Assembly: GCF_002080455.1 (NCBI RefSeq)
Contig: NZ_CP020555.1
Location: 7,678,501-7,742,500 of the forward strand
Origin: Streptomyces sp. Sge12
GTDB lineage: Bacteria > Actinomycetota > Actinomycetes > Streptomycetales > Streptomycetaceae
Length of the DNA stretch: 64,000 bases
Direction of reading: 5' to 3'
The notes beneath the pieces are model-generated. The model did not search any database and was not told the DNA's origin. It saw only the letters and a program-made list of their open reading frames with translations. This document shows positions 8,946-17,818 of the stretch, piece by piece (position 1 is the first letter of the stretch; each line of letters begins with the position of its first letter). A program made the translations under genes and the position numbers.

Positions 8946-9941
8946 ATGGACCTCGACGCCGTTCGGACCTTCGTCGCCGCCGCCGATGCGGGGCAGTTCC
9001 AGGAAGCCGCCACCGAGCTGGCCATCACCCAGCAAGCCGTCTCCAAACGCATCGCCGCACTGGAGCGCAACCTCGGCGTGCGCCTGTTCACCCGCACGCC
9101 GCGCGGGTCCGAGCTCACCATCGACGGCCAGGCCTTCCTGCCCCACGCACGCGAACTGCTGCGCGTCGCCGAGCGGGCGGTCACATCCGTGCGCGCCAGC
9201 CGCCGCCCGTTGCGCGTCGACGTGATCGCCTCGCGCGTCGCGCCGTCGGGCCTGATGCGCGGCTTCCACCGCACCCACCCCGAGATCGACCTCGACGTGG
9301 TCATGCTGTTCGACATCGAGACGGCCGTCGCCGCGATCCGGTCCGGCGAGATCGACGCGTCCTTCCGCGCCGTCGCGGCGCCCGGTCGGCCCCTTCCGGA
9401 GGACATCCGGTCCGTCCGCGTCCTCGACGAGCCGCTCCAGCTCCTCACCGGCCCCGCCCACGCGCTCGCGGGCGCCAGGTCGGTGACCATCGCCGAGCTC
9501 GCCGGGCACCGGATCTGGATGCCCGGGATCGTCCCCGGTACCGAGTGGGGTGCCTACTACGACGAGCTCGTCGCCCGGTTCGGCCTCACCATCGAGGCGA
9601 CCGGCCCCAACTTCGGCTCCGACGCCCTCCTGGACACCGTCGCCGACACCCCGGCCCTCGCCACCTTCATGGGCGAGCACACCCGACTCGTCTGGCCCGC
9701 CGGCCACGGACTGCGCCGCATCCCGGTGACCGACCCCACGCCCGTGTACCCGCACTCGCTCCTGTGGCACCGGGACAACGCGCACCCGGCGCTCGCCACC
9801 CTGCGCGCCCACCTCGCCGCCGCAGATCCCGGCCGCGATGCCGCCGGGACCTGGGTGCCGAGCTGGGCGGTCCCGCCGGAAGGCGCACCGGGTCACCGCC
9901 GCCCGCCGAACTCCCAGTCGTGGACCTCGACATCGGCATAG
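8946..9941 (+). CDS. LysR-family transcriptional regulator
   Basis: 331 residues from an ATG. Residues 1-60 form the winged helix typical of the family, with the recognition helix TQQAVSKRIAALE and the wing LFTRTPRG; a PBP2-like effector domain follows (about 90-300). The last 49 bases overlap the convergent YCII-like gene. It diverges from the MFS exporter, and the shared palindrome at 8912 suggests it controls both itself and the exporter. The effector is unknown. Confidence 0.9.
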   Translation: MDLDAVRTFVAAADAGQFQEAATELAITQQAVSKRIAALERNLGVRLFTRTPRGSELTIDGQAFLPHARELLRVAERAVTSVRASRRPLRVDVIASRVAPSGLMRGFHRTHPEIDLDVVMLFDIETAVAAIRSGEIDASFRAVAAPGRPLPEDIRSVRVLDEPLQLLTGPAHALAGARSVTIAELAGHRIWMPGIVPGTEWGAYYDELVARFGLTIEATGPNFGSDALLDTVADTPALATFMGEHTRLVWPAGHGLRRIPVTDPTPVYPHSLLWHRDNAHPALATLRAHLAAADPGRDAAGTWVPSWAVPPEGAPGHRRPPNSQSWTSTSA

Positions 9942-10447
9942 CGGTCCACCGCGAGGACCGTGCGCGCCGTGTCGGCGTCCGGAGCCCGCACCAGCGCCGC
10001 CGTACCGAGCCACGCGGCGCCGTCGTCGGACAGCAGCGGGCCGTACGCGATCAGCTCGTCCTCGCCGGGCGGCACGGCCGGGGCGGCGGCGGGCGCCGGT
10101 ACCGCGCCGAGGCCGAGGACCAGGTAGCGGTCGCCCCCGGTCCGGCCACCGGGGAACTCCCACATGGTGCGGCCCAGCAGGTTCCGCCAGCGGAGCAGGA
10201 GCACGTCCCGGTACACGCCGGCCTGATATCCGGGCTCGTCGAACGCGAAGGCGCGCGCGGCGGCGGGATCCGGCAGGTCGACGATGTGCACGCTGCCGCT
10301 GGGGGCGTCGGCGCCGGGGAGGAAGGTCGGACCCCGGGCGATCAGCTCCTTCTCGTACTGGTCCATGTAGGACCAGTGGCGTTCCAGCAGTTCCCTGCGC
10401 AGGGGCAGGGAGCCGGTGCGGTCGCGGTGGTAGCAGAAGAATTCCAT
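9893..10447 (-). CDS. YCII-related domain protein (tandem)
   Basis: 184 residues from an ATG with GGAAGAG upstream. It starts MEFFCYHRDR and contains ERHWSYMDQYEKELIARGP and a later IAYGPLLSDDGA segment, which look like two copies of the small ferredoxin-like YCII fold, each with the family's His/Asp-bearing strands and the PDPAAARAFAFDEPG-type helix. YCII proteins are thought to act as small enzymes or sensors; some are linked to sigma factors. The gene is convergent with the LysR gene. No reaction is assigned. Confidence 0.72.
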   Translation of the reverse strand: MEFFCYHRDRTGSLPLRRELLERHWSYMDQYEKELIARGPTFLPGADAPSGSVHIVDLPDPAAARAFAFDEPGYQAGVYRDVLLLRWRNLLGRTMWEFPGGRTGGDRYLVLGLGAVPAPAAAPAVPPGEDELIAYGPLLSDDGAAWLGTAALVRAPDADTARTVLAVDRYADVEVHDWEFGGRR

Positions 10448-10515
10448 GACGACGGACTCTTCCCGAGAGCCGGCGGTGGATCAACGGGTTCCGCCGGTGA
10501 ATGCCCCTGCAATGC

Positions 10516-10535
10516 GTGGGTAGCCGCATACCCAC
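10516..10535. promoter_or_regulatory. Inverted repeat with a GGGTA core before the DUF6381 gene
   Basis: GTGGGTA and TACCCAC form a 7-bp dyad with a 6-nt spacer. GGGTA is the -10 core of SigB-type Streptomyces promoters, and GAAT 15 bases upstream fits a loose -35. Evidence is weak. Confidence 0.3.
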
Positions 10536-10559
10536 ACCAGCCCGACCGAGGAGGTCGAC

Positions 10560-10748
10560 GTGAGTATGGAGAACGCGCCCGGCAAGCGGGCCCGGGAGAT
10601 GCGGGACAAGGCCCAGGAGCTGGAGCAGGCCGCCCAGTACGCCACCGATCCCGCGGAACGCCGACGGCTCACGGAGAAGGCGCTGCACATCCGTGAGAAG
10701 AGTGAGCAGATCAACGGTCCCGGCGCCGGAACCATGGACCCCATGTAG
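10560..10748 (+). CDS. Small DUF6381-like protein
   Basis: 62 residues. GGAGG lies five bases before a GTG at 10560, which decides the start over the ATG six bases later. The protein is highly charged and predicted helical (RAREMRDKAQELEQAA then RRLTEKALHIREKSEQI) and matches the small Streptomyces DUF6381 family as I remember it. Function is unknown; its possible SigB-like promoter suggests a stress role, which is inference. It stands alone between the YCII-like gene and a terminator-like hairpin. Confidence 0.75.
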   Translation: MSMENAPGKRAREMRDKAQELEQAAQYATDPAERRRLTEKALHIREKSEQINGPGAGTMDPM

Positions 10749-10810
10749 ACATCCCGGCGGTCGCCGAACCGCCAACTCGCCGCACCGCACCACCCCGTGG
10801 GATCCCCGGG

Positions 10811-10831
10811 GCAACCCTTGCGTAGGGTTGC
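10811..10831. terminator. Hairpin GCAACCCT-N5-AGGGTTGC
   Basis: Perfect 8-bp stem with a 5-nt loop, after the DUF6381 gene and 43 bases before the next start codon. It is probably a terminator, although a leader hairpin for the downstream operon is possible. Confidence 0.5.
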
Positions 10832-10873
10832 TACTGGGAATTCTTTGACAGGTGTACGTAAGGGGGACACGGG

Positions 10874-11323
10874 GTGGTTTCGTTCGACGAGGAATGGGCG
10901 CGCCACAGGGGCGCTGCCGCGGATGAACCGGGCATGCGGCTGGCGAGCGCGGCGAGCGCCCAGGACAGCGGCGGCGGCGGTGGCGACGGGGACATCAAGT
11001 CCAGCAGGGCCGCGTGGACGGCGGCGGGCGTTGCGGTCGGGGGCCTGGGCGGTGACCTGAAGAAGGCGCTGACCGGCCTCGAGACGGGTCAGACCGGCCT
11101 CGCCACCGGCGGCGGTGTGGAGACCGCGGGGGCACAGTCCGAGGTCTACCAGACCTGGAAGACGTACCTGGAGTCGCTCTCCGGCCGGTGCACCGGCCTG
11201 CAGGGCAAGCTGGAGCGGGTGGGGATCGACCTGTTCCTCACCGACGAGAACATCAAGGGCCTCTTCGCGGAGCTGGGGAAGCAGTACCAGGACACCCCTG
11301 CCACCGGCGGGCAGGGGAGGTGA
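10874..11323 (+). CDS. Helical protein, first gene of a DUF1023-hydrolase operon
   Basis: 149 residues from a GTG with AGGGGG seven bases upstream. A Gly/Asp-rich stretch (about residues 30-40) precedes three predicted helices, including EVYQTWKTYLESLSGRC and LQGKLERVGIDLFLTDENI. It has no signal peptide. Its size, helical content and place in front of a DUF1023 hydrolase resemble the small WXG-like partners of secreted toxin-like proteins, but I do not see a clean WXG turn. It ends 8 nt before the next gene, so the pair is likely translated together. Function unknown. Confidence 0.75.
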   Translation: MVSFDEEWARHRGAAADEPGMRLASAASAQDSGGGGGDGDIKSSRAAWTAAGVAVGGLGGDLKKALTGLETGQTGLATGGGVETAGAQSEVYQTWKTYLESLSGRCTGLQGKLERVGIDLFLTDENIKGLFAELGKQYQDTPATGGQGR

Positions 11324-11331
11324 CCTGAGCC

Positions 11332-13143
11332 GTGAACATCGAGGCACTCAAGACGCTCAAGCTGCACGAGTTCGAGGAGGCGGCGGCCGGATACCGCTCC
11401 ACCAGCGACATGGCGAGCCAGGCCAAGGACGCGCTGGAACAGCGGATCACGGCCCAGATGCAGAAGGCGCTCAAGGGAGTGGCGGTCGAGGCAGCCGTCG
11501 GCCAGCTGCGCGAGGTCGCGAAGGACTTCCACTACGTCCAGGTCGAGTGCGGCCTGATGGGTACGGCCCTGAAGGCCTTCGTGGCGGACATGCGCCCGCC
11601 GCAGAAGAAGCTGGAACAGGCGCTGTCGGAGGCGGCCGAGCACAAGTTCACGGTGGGCGCCGACGGGTCGGTGGCCTATCCGGCGGCCGGGGAGAACCCC
11701 GGCGGTTCGCCGCCGCAACCCGGATCGGCGAAGGGCACCCTGTCCGAGCCGGCCCGCGGGATCCTGCGGCAGGCGGGCAACATCGACCCGAACCCGAACT
11801 ACAAGATCGCCCAGGACATCGCCAACCGCATCACTGAAGCCCTCAACGAGGCCACCGAGGCCGACACGAAGTGGGCGCCGCAGGTGCGCAAGCTCAAGGC
11901 GGACGACGACCTGGTCGTGTCCGACGGGGACTGGGCGGACGCCGGGAAGGACATGGAGGGCGTCCGCGGGGCGGGCCAGCACTACCTGGACTCGCTGCCC
12001 CAGCCGCCGAAGGACGGCTCGCCGCAGGCCAACGCAGACTGGTGGAAGGGGCTCGACGCCGACCAGCAGGCGGCATGGCTCTCGCTGCGGCCGGACGCCG
12101 TCGGCGCGATCGACGGCCTGCCCGCCACGGTCCGCGACGAGGCCAACCGCGCCGTCTTCGACGAGAAGCGCGGCACCTACCAGATGACGCTGAACGGCAT
12201 CCCCAAACCACCCGCCAACGAGTGGACGTGGATAACCGCCGGCATGTACCCCTCCAAGGTGCACACCGACGAATGGATGCAGTGGGACAAGAAGTACGGC
12301 GACCAGTACCGGCACCTGCAGAGCTCCCTGAAGGGCATGGAGAGCATCCAGAAGCGCTTCGACGCGACGGGACAGAACAACCTGCCCGAGGCGTACCTGC
12401 TCGGCTTCAGCCCGGAGGGCAACGGCCGCGCGATCGTTGCCAACGGGAACCCCGACACGGCCGCGCACCAGGCCGTCTACGTGCCGGGCACGACGTCGAA
12501 CCTGAGCAGCATCGGCGGCGACATCGGCCGCATGGAGAACGTCTGGCGTACGGCCACCGACGCGGCCGACGGCAAGCCGGTCTCCACGATCACCTGGCTC
12601 GGCTACGACGCCCCGCAGGACATCGTCAAGGACTCACCGTTCAGCCACTACGCCAATGACGGCGCCCCGGCCTTCAACCGGTTCATGGACGGCCTCGACG
12701 CGTCGCACACCGGCGACTCGGATCCGCACCGCACCGCGATCGGCCATTCCTACGGCACGACCCTCATCGGGTCGGCGGCCCGCCAGGGCGACCTGAACGC
12801 GGACGACGTCATCACCGCGGGCAGCCCGGGCGTCCAGGTCCCCAAGGCGGAACAGCTGGACGTGCCCAAGGGACACGTCTGGAACCAGGAGGCCGACGGG
12901 GACCCGGTCCCGGACATCGGCCGCTTCGGACACGGCGGCACCGACTGGGACGGTCCGTGGCGGATCCCCAGCGACGAGGTGTTCGGGGCCAACCAGATGA
13001 CCACCGGCAGCAACGTCTCCGGCCACAGCGAGTACTGGAAGGAGGGGTCCGAGAGCCTGCGGAACCAGGGTCTGGTCGTGGCGGGGCACAGCGAGAACGT
13101 GACCCTCAAGCCGCCACCGAACCACTGGGAGCACGTGAAGTAG
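11332..13143 (+). CDS. DUF1023-type alpha/beta hydrolase with helical N-terminal domain
   Basis: 603 residues from a GTG. The first 110 residues are long amphipathic helices (AKDALEQRITAQMQKALKG and neighbours) like the WXG/ESX-type N-terminal part of actinobacterial DUF1023 proteins. The C-terminal half is an alpha/beta hydrolase: VYVPGTTSNL begins it, GHSYG at about 471-475 is the nucleophile elbow (Ser near 473), and ITAGSPG plus a late GHSEY segment follow. DUF1023 enzymes are thought to be lipases or peptidases exported by a type VII-like route. It sits between a small helical protein and a lipoprotein in one operon. Substrate unknown. Confidence 0.88.
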   Translation: MNIEALKTLKLHEFEEAAAGYRSTSDMASQAKDALEQRITAQMQKALKGVAVEAAVGQLREVAKDFHYVQVECGLMGTALKAFVADMRPPQKKLEQALSEAAEHKFTVGADGSVAYPAAGENPGGSPPQPGSAKGTLSEPARGILRQAGNIDPNPNYKIAQDIANRITEALNEATEADTKWAPQVRKLKADDDLVVSDGDWADAGKDMEGVRGAGQHYLDSLPQPPKDGSPQANADWWKGLDADQQAAWLSLRPDAVGAIDGLPATVRDEANRAVFDEKRGTYQMTLNGIPKPPANEWTWITAGMYPSKVHTDEWMQWDKKYGDQYRHLQSSLKGMESIQKRFDATGQNNLPEAYLLGFSPEGNGRAIVANGNPDTAAHQAVYVPGTTSNLSSIGGDIGRMENVWRTATDAADGKPVSTITWLGYDAPQDIVKDSPFSHYANDGAPAFNRFMDGLDASHTGDSDPHRTAIGHSYGTTLIGSAARQGDLNADDVITAGSPGVQVPKAEQLDVPKGHVWNQEADGDPVPDIGRFGHGGTDWDGPWRIPSDEVFGANQMTTGSNVSGHSEYWKEGSESLRNQGLVVAGHSENVTLKPPPNHWEHVK

Positions 13144-13202
13144 CCGTGACGGCCGCCGCAGGCCGTCCTCTCCCTGGCCCGAACGACGATTGAGACCCCG
13201 TT

Positions 13203-13742
13203 GTGAAGATCAAACCGGGCGCCACGGCGCTCCTGCTCCTTCCCTCCCTCGCCCTCACCACCCTGACTGGATGCAGCATGAACGACTCCGCAGACCCGGA
13301 CGCGACCCCCGTCGTGGGCACCAGCACCTCGCGCGATGCCGCCGACGCGGTCGAGAAGGTGTCCAGCGAGCTCTACGACCTGCTCGGGGTGCAGGGGAAG
13401 GCTTCCGAGAGCCGCTCCGGGGTCACGGAGTGCGAGGGCAAGGACCCGGCCAAGTACTTCCAGGTCTTCCACCCGTGGAGCTTCTACCCCGCTTCGGCCG
13501 ACCGGCTCGACGAGGCGATGGAGCGGCTGAAGACCGAACTCCCCAAGCACGGCTGGAAGGTCGTCCGGTACGAGCCCGACACGAGCCAGGCCAAGAACCT
13601 CAACCTGACGGCCGACCACAGCGAGAAGAAGTACAGCGTCAGCATCGTCCAGATGAAGAAGAACGACCCGCCCAAGCTGAGCCTGACCGTCGTCTCCGGC
13701 TGCTACCAGGTCCCGGACGGCAAGGAGGTCGAGAGGTTCTGA
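13203..13742 (+). CDS. Lipoprotein, last gene of the DUF1023-hydrolase operon
   Basis: 179 residues from a GTG. A positively charged start, a hydrophobic stretch and the lipobox LTGC (Cys near 24) mark it as a lipoprotein processed by signal peptidase II. The mature part is mixed alpha/beta with DEAMERLKTELPKHGWKVVRYE, reminiscent of small actinobacterial surface lipoproteins. It lies 59 nt after the hydrolase and before a strong terminator, so it completes the operon and may anchor or inhibit the hydrolase outside the cell; that role is inference. Confidence 0.85.
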   Translation: MKIKPGATALLLLPSLALTTLTGCSMNDSADPDATPVVGTSTSRDAADAVEKVSSELYDLLGVQGKASESRSGVTECEGKDPAKYFQVFHPWSFYPASADRLDEAMERLKTELPKHGWKVVRYEPDTSQAKNLNLTADHSEKKYSVSIVQMKKNDPPKLSLTVVSGCYQVPDGKEVERF

Positions 13743-13754
13743 CCCCGAACGACC

Positions 13755-13790
13755 CGTGTGGGCCGGACCGTACGGCCCGGCCCACACGGC
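13755..13790 (+). terminator. Strong intrinsic-type hairpin
   Basis: CCGTGTGGGCCGG pairs perfectly with CCGGCCCACACGG (13-bp stem, 10-nt loop) 12 bases after the lipoprotein stop codon. Confidence 0.85.
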
Positions 13791-13845
13791 GGTGCGGGCG
13801 CCAACACACCGTCGCGCGGTGCGCCGCGGCCGCTTCACAAGGCTC

Positions 13846-14052
13846 CTACGCGGACGGCTCCTTGCCGCGCCTGCCGGGCTTGTCCTCCTTGCCGTGCCGA
13901 CCGGACGAGCGGGAGCCGCTCGTATCGCCCGGCTTGCCATCACCCGTGCCGGGGACGACCGCGTCCTCGGCCTCCTTGCGGGCGGCGCGGTCGCCGCTTT
14001 CGCCCGGTGCCTCGGAGGGCGGGGTCGGCTTGCGGTCTTCCGAGTCGTTCAT
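13846..14052 (-). CDS. Small hydrophilic, probably disordered protein
   Basis: 68 residues beginning MNDSEDRKPT. It is rich in Gly, Ser, Lys, Asp and Arg, has no hydrophobic stretch and looks disordered. It lies 30 nt downstream of the large catalase on the same strand and is probably co-transcribed with it. Such peptides often follow stress genes in Streptomyces. Function unknown; a non-coding status cannot be excluded. Confidence 0.6.
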   Translation of the reverse strand: MNDSEDRKPTPPSEAPGESGDRAARKEAEDAVVPGTGDGKPGDTSGSRSSGRHGKEDKPGRRGKEPSA

Positions 14053-14076
14053 CGCATGCTTCCTTTCGTCTGATAT

Positions 14077-14092
14077 CCCGGCCTAGGCCGGG
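14077..14092. terminator. 16-bp palindrome over the catalase stop codon
   Basis: CCCGGCCTAGGCCGGG is perfectly self-complementary and contains the TAG stop. It could slow or attenuate transcription into the small downstream gene, but it has almost no loop, so a terminator role is doubtful. Confidence 0.3.
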
Positions 14093-16401
14093 AAGCGGTC
14101 CCACACCCGGTGCTCGGCGAGCAGTTCCGTCAGCGCCTTCACGGCGGAGGCCGGGTCGGCCGCGTCGACGATGCCGGGAGCGCCGGTCGGGACGCCCGCC
14201 TCGCCGAGCGCGGCCGCCGCTCCGTCCCAGCCGCCGATGGCCTTGGCGTGCCGGAACATCTCCGACACCAGCAGGAGCAGCCGCGGGTCGGTGGCCGGGC
14301 GTCGTACGGCCTTGCCCCGACCGCCCTTGCCCCGCCCCGCCTTGGCGTCCCGGGCCCCGTCGGCATCGGCCGCGGGGCCGGGCGCGCCCGCAAGGAGCAG
14401 GGCGTCGAACTCCGTGGACCGCGCGGTCGCGAACGTCCGCTGTACGGCGAGCGCCGCTTTGCCCGCGCCGAGGGAACCGCCGGTCGGAGCGATCACCAGC
14501 GGTGCCATTCCGGCCGCGAGTACGGCCTTCCGTGCGGCGGCGACGCCCTTCACGTCGCTGTCGGGCCCGGCGACGATGCCGACGACCCGACCGTCCAGTG
14601 GCCAGGTCCCCCCGATCTGCGACAGGGCGGCACTGGGCTCGACGCGCGCGAGGGGCTCCGTCGCGGCGGGCGCGGGCAGGCCGAGTCCCGCGGCCACCTG
14701 CGCGCACAGTTCGGAGTCGATGTTGGCGAGCACGCCGAGCACGCGTTCCCTGATGGCCTGCTCGTAGCACTTGGACAACTCGAAGGTGTAGGCCGCGATG
14801 ATGTGTTCGCGTTCCACGGGGGTCATGCTCAGCCAGAACTGGCGGGGCTGGCTGAAGTGGTCGTCGAAGGATTCCGGAGCGGCCCGTTCCTTGTGGGCGG
14901 CGGGGAGTTCGACCGGCACCTCGATGAACGCGGCCGTGTCCGCGCCCGCCAGGAACGGACAACCGCCGTCCAGGCTGTTGGGGCGGTAGGGGGCGACACC
15001 CGCGTGCACGGCGCTCTGGTGCATGCCGTCGCGGAGCATGTCGTTGACGGGGGCGTGCGGCCGGTTGATCGGGATCTGCCCGAAGTTGGGTCCGCCGAGC
15101 CGGCTGATCTGGGTGTCCAGGTAGGAGAAGAGCCGTCCGGCCAGCAGCGGGTCGTCGGTGACGTCGATGCCGGGAACCAGATGGCCGGGGTGGAAGGCCA
15201 CCTGTTCGGTCTCGGCGAAGTAGTTCTGCGGGTTTGCGTTCAACGTCATCAGACCGATCGGCTGTACGGCGGCCAGCTCCTCGGGCACGATCTTCGTCGG
15301 GTCGAGCAGGTCGATGCCCTCGAACGTCTGGTCCGGCGTGTCGGGGAAGGTCTGGATGCCCAGTTCCCACTGGGGGAAGGCGCCGGCCTCGATCGCGTCG
15401 GCGAGGTCGCGCCGGTGGAAGTCAGGGTCCATGCCGGCGGTGATCTGGGCTTCCTCCCACACCAGGGAGTGCACGCCGAGCCGGGGCTTCCAGTGGAACT
15501 TCACGAGCGTCGAGTCACCCTTGGCGTTGACCAGGCGGAAGGTGTGGACTCCGAAGCCCTCCATCATCCGGTAGGAGCGGGGGATGGCGCGGTCGGACAT
15601 GTTCCAGAGGGTGTGGTGGGTGGCTTCGGTGTGCAGGGACACGAAGTCCCAGAACGTGTCGTGCGCGCTCTGGGCCTGTGGGATCTCGCGGTCCGGATGC
15701 GGCTTGGCGGCGTGGATGACGTCGGGAAACTTGAGCGCGTCCTGGATGAAGAAGACCGGGATGTTGTTGCCGACCAGGTCGAAGGTGCCTTCCCCGGTGT
15801 AGAACTTCGTCGCGAACCCCCGGGTGTCGCGCACGCTGTCGGCGGACCCGCGGGATCCGAGGACCGTCGAGAAGCGTACAAAGACCGGGGTCTCGACGCC
15901 TTTCGCCAGGAAGGCGGCCTTGGTGACCTTCGCCGCGGTTCCGTACCCGGTGAAAACGCCGTGGGCGGCCGCGCCCCGGGCGTGGACCACCCGCTCGGGG
16001 ATCCGCTCGTGGTCGAAGTGGGTGATCTTCTCCCGCAGGTGGTGGTCCTGGAGGAGGACGGGGCCACGGGCTCCGGCCTTGAGTGAGTGGTCGCTGTCGT
16101 AGAGCCTGGCGCCCTGCGCGGTCGTCAGGTACGGGCCCGCCTGGGCGGCGGCGTCCGCGGACGCCCCGGTGGCCCGGCCGGTGGGGCTCAGGGCGTCCGG
16201 TCCGCGCTGGTCGGCCTTGGGCGGCAGCGGCTCCCGCGGGTCCACCGGCTCGGCGGGTGCGGGCGGCCGTGCAGCGGGCGCCCCCGGGGTCACGTCCCGG
16301 TCCCGGGCCCGCTGGGTCGTCGCGGAGGCGTCGGCGGAGACCTTGTCGGACGTCGCCTTCTTCGCCTTTGCCGCCTTCGTCGTCGCCTTCTTCGGAGCCA
16401 T
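14083..16401 (-). CDS. katE: Large-subunit monofunctional haem catalase (HPII type)
   Basis: 772 residues from the ATG of MAPKKATTK, with GGAG eight bases upstream. It splits hydrogen peroxide to water and oxygen. A Lys/Ala-rich tail (1-60), unlike the E. coli tail, precedes the catalase core: catalytic His near 140 in RVVHARGAAAHG, distal Asn in NNIPVFF and the haem-ligand Tyr in RLFSYLDTQ. Residues from about 600 form the flavodoxin-like C-terminal domain found only in large catalases; it contains an extra Lys/Gly/Arg-rich insertion (GRGKGGRGK). A SigB-like promoter candidate lies 106 bp upstream. It diverges from a YihY-like gene. Confidence 0.95.
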   Translation of the reverse strand: MAPKKATTKAAKAKKATSDKVSADASATTQRARDRDVTPGAPAARPPAPAEPVDPREPLPPKADQRGPDALSPTGRATGASADAAAQAGPYLTTAQGARLYDSDHSLKAGARGPVLLQDHHLREKITHFDHERIPERVVHARGAAAHGVFTGYGTAAKVTKAAFLAKGVETPVFVRFSTVLGSRGSADSVRDTRGFATKFYTGEGTFDLVGNNIPVFFIQDALKFPDVIHAAKPHPDREIPQAQSAHDTFWDFVSLHTEATHHTLWNMSDRAIPRSYRMMEGFGVHTFRLVNAKGDSTLVKFHWKPRLGVHSLVWEEAQITAGMDPDFHRRDLADAIEAGAFPQWELGIQTFPDTPDQTFEGIDLLDPTKIVPEELAAVQPIGLMTLNANPQNYFAETEQVAFHPGHLVPGIDVTDDPLLAGRLFSYLDTQISRLGGPNFGQIPINRPHAPVNDMLRDGMHQSAVHAGVAPYRPNSLDGGCPFLAGADTAAFIEVPVELPAAHKERAAPESFDDHFSQPRQFWLSMTPVEREHIIAAYTFELSKCYEQAIRERVLGVLANIDSELCAQVAAGLGLPAPAATEPLARVEPSAALSQIGGTWPLDGRVVGIVAGPDSDVKGVAAARKAVLAAGMAPLVIAPTGGSLGAGKAALAVQRTFATARSTEFDALLLAGAPGPAADADGARDAKAGRGKGGRGKAVRRPATDPRLLLLVSEMFRHAKAIGGWDGAAAALGEAGVPTGAPGIVDAADPASAVKALTELLAEHRVWDRFPA

Positions 16402-16506
16402 GATGCTTTCTCCACTGGTCGGGGTCGGGGCCGTCGTCGGCCCGGGGCATCGGGTGGGTCCCGGGGCATCGGATAGGTGCAGCACACCACGGACCTCGAT
16501 CACCGG

Positions 16507-16530
16507 CTACCCGATATACCCCGATTAACC
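16507..16530 (-). promoter_or_regulatory. SigB-like promoter candidate for the catalase
   Basis: On the minus strand GGTT, 14 bases, then GGGTAG fits the stress-sigma pattern GNNT-N14-16-GGGTA of Streptomyces. A second GGGTAT lies nine bases upstream of the first. The leader to the start codon would be about 100 nt. Confidence 0.45.
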
Positions 16531-16639
16531 CTCTTCCTGTGATGCCCGTCGGCTGCAAGTCGCTCCGCCCCCGGACACCTCCGACAGGTTGGTCGTGACA
16601 TCCGCGCATGAGTGCCGCCGAGACGGAAACCCGCAGGGT

Positions 16640-17818
16640 ATGAAACGCATCCCGACGCCGACACCGGACCGCGGCGCTGAGGGCGAGCGTCCGGACACCG
16701 GCACGAACGCCGATGCCGGCCCCGACGAGCAGGTGCGCGAAAACGCCCCCGACCGGCCCACCGATCTGTCGAAACGCTCGTGGCGAGCCGTGCTGCGCGG
16801 CACCGTGAAGGAGTTCAAGAACGACGAGCTGGCCGACCGCGCAGCGGCTCTGACCTACTACGGGGTGCTGGCGCTCTTCCCCGCCCTGCTCGTCCTCGTG
16901 TCCCTGCTGGGCATCGCGGGCGAGTCGACGACGCAGCGAGTGCTGGACAACCTGCGCAGGCTGGCGCCCGGCTCGGTCCGGGACGTCATCAGCGACGCCG
17001 TCCTGCAACTGCAGGGCCGCAGCGGAGTCGGCTCGCTGGTCGCGATCGTCGGCCTGGTCGTCGCCCTCTGGTCCGCCTCCGGCTACGTCGCGGCGTTCAT
17101 CCGTACCTCGAACGCCGTCTACGACGTCCCCGAAGGCCGGTCGGTGTGGCGGATCCTTCCGCTCCGCGTGGCACTGACCGTCGCGCTGATGCTCCTCGCC
17201 TGCGCGAGCGCACTGATCGTGGTCTTCACGGGCGGCCTCGCCCGGCGGGCGGGCGAGGCACTGGGCATGGGTGACGGCGCGCTCACGGCCTGGTCGATCG
17301 CGAAATGGCCCGTCCTGGTGCTGCTCGTCACGACCATGATCGCGCTCCTGTACTGGGCCGCGCCGAACGCCAAGGGCCGGGGCTTCAGGTGGGTCACCCC
17401 GGGCAGCTTCCTGGCCCTGCTGATCTGGATGGCCGCCTCGGCCGGGTTCGCCGTCTACGTCGCGAACTTCGCCTCCTACAACAAGACGTACGGCACGGTC
17501 GCGGGCGTGATCGTCTTCCTGGTGTGGCTGTGGATCACCAACCTCGCGATCCTGCTGGGGCTGGAGTTCGACGCGGAGATGACCCGCCAGCGGGCGATCG
17601 CGGGAGGCCTGCCCGAGCACGAGGAACCGTACGTGCAGCCCCGCGACACCAGGGCGTGGAGCGACGAGGACCGTCGCCGTGTGGAGGGATCCCCGACCCG
17701 GGACAGCGGACGGGAGCCGCAGCCGCAGCCGGGTACAGCCGACCGACGTGAGGACGAGGTGGAACATCGTGGGCACGATCATGGACACGAACGAACGGAC
17801 GTACCGCCCCGGCGATGA
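16640..17818 (+). CDS. YihY/BrkB-family integral membrane protein
   Basis: 392 residues from ATG (MKRIPTPTP); an in-frame GTG at 16589 would add 17 residues. A 60-residue charged N-terminal tail precedes about six membrane helices with family marks: DRAAALTYYGVLALFPALL, then RRLAPGSV, LWSASGYVAAF and the C-terminal VFLVWLWITNLAILLGLEFDAE. The cytoplasmic tail is His/Asp/Arg-rich. YihY proteins were once called RNase BN; their true function is unsettled, probably envelope-related. Its end overlaps the start of the holin-X-like gene, giving a four-gene operon to 18795. Confidence 0.9.
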   Translation: MKRIPTPTPDRGAEGERPDTGTNADAGPDEQVRENAPDRPTDLSKRSWRAVLRGTVKEFKNDELADRAAALTYYGVLALFPALLVLVSLLGIAGESTTQRVLDNLRRLAPGSVRDVISDAVLQLQGRSGVGSLVAIVGLVVALWSASGYVAAFIRTSNAVYDVPEGRSVWRILPLRVALTVALMLLACASALIVVFTGGLARRAGEALGMGDGALTAWSIAKWPVLVLLVTTMIALLYWAAPNAKGRGFRWVTPGSFLALLIWMAASAGFAVYVANFASYNKTYGTVAGVIVFLVWLWITNLAILLGLEFDAEMTRQRAIAGGLPEHEEPYVQPRDTRAWSDEDRRRVEGSPTRDSGREPQPQPGTADRREDEVEHRGHDHGHERTDVPPRR

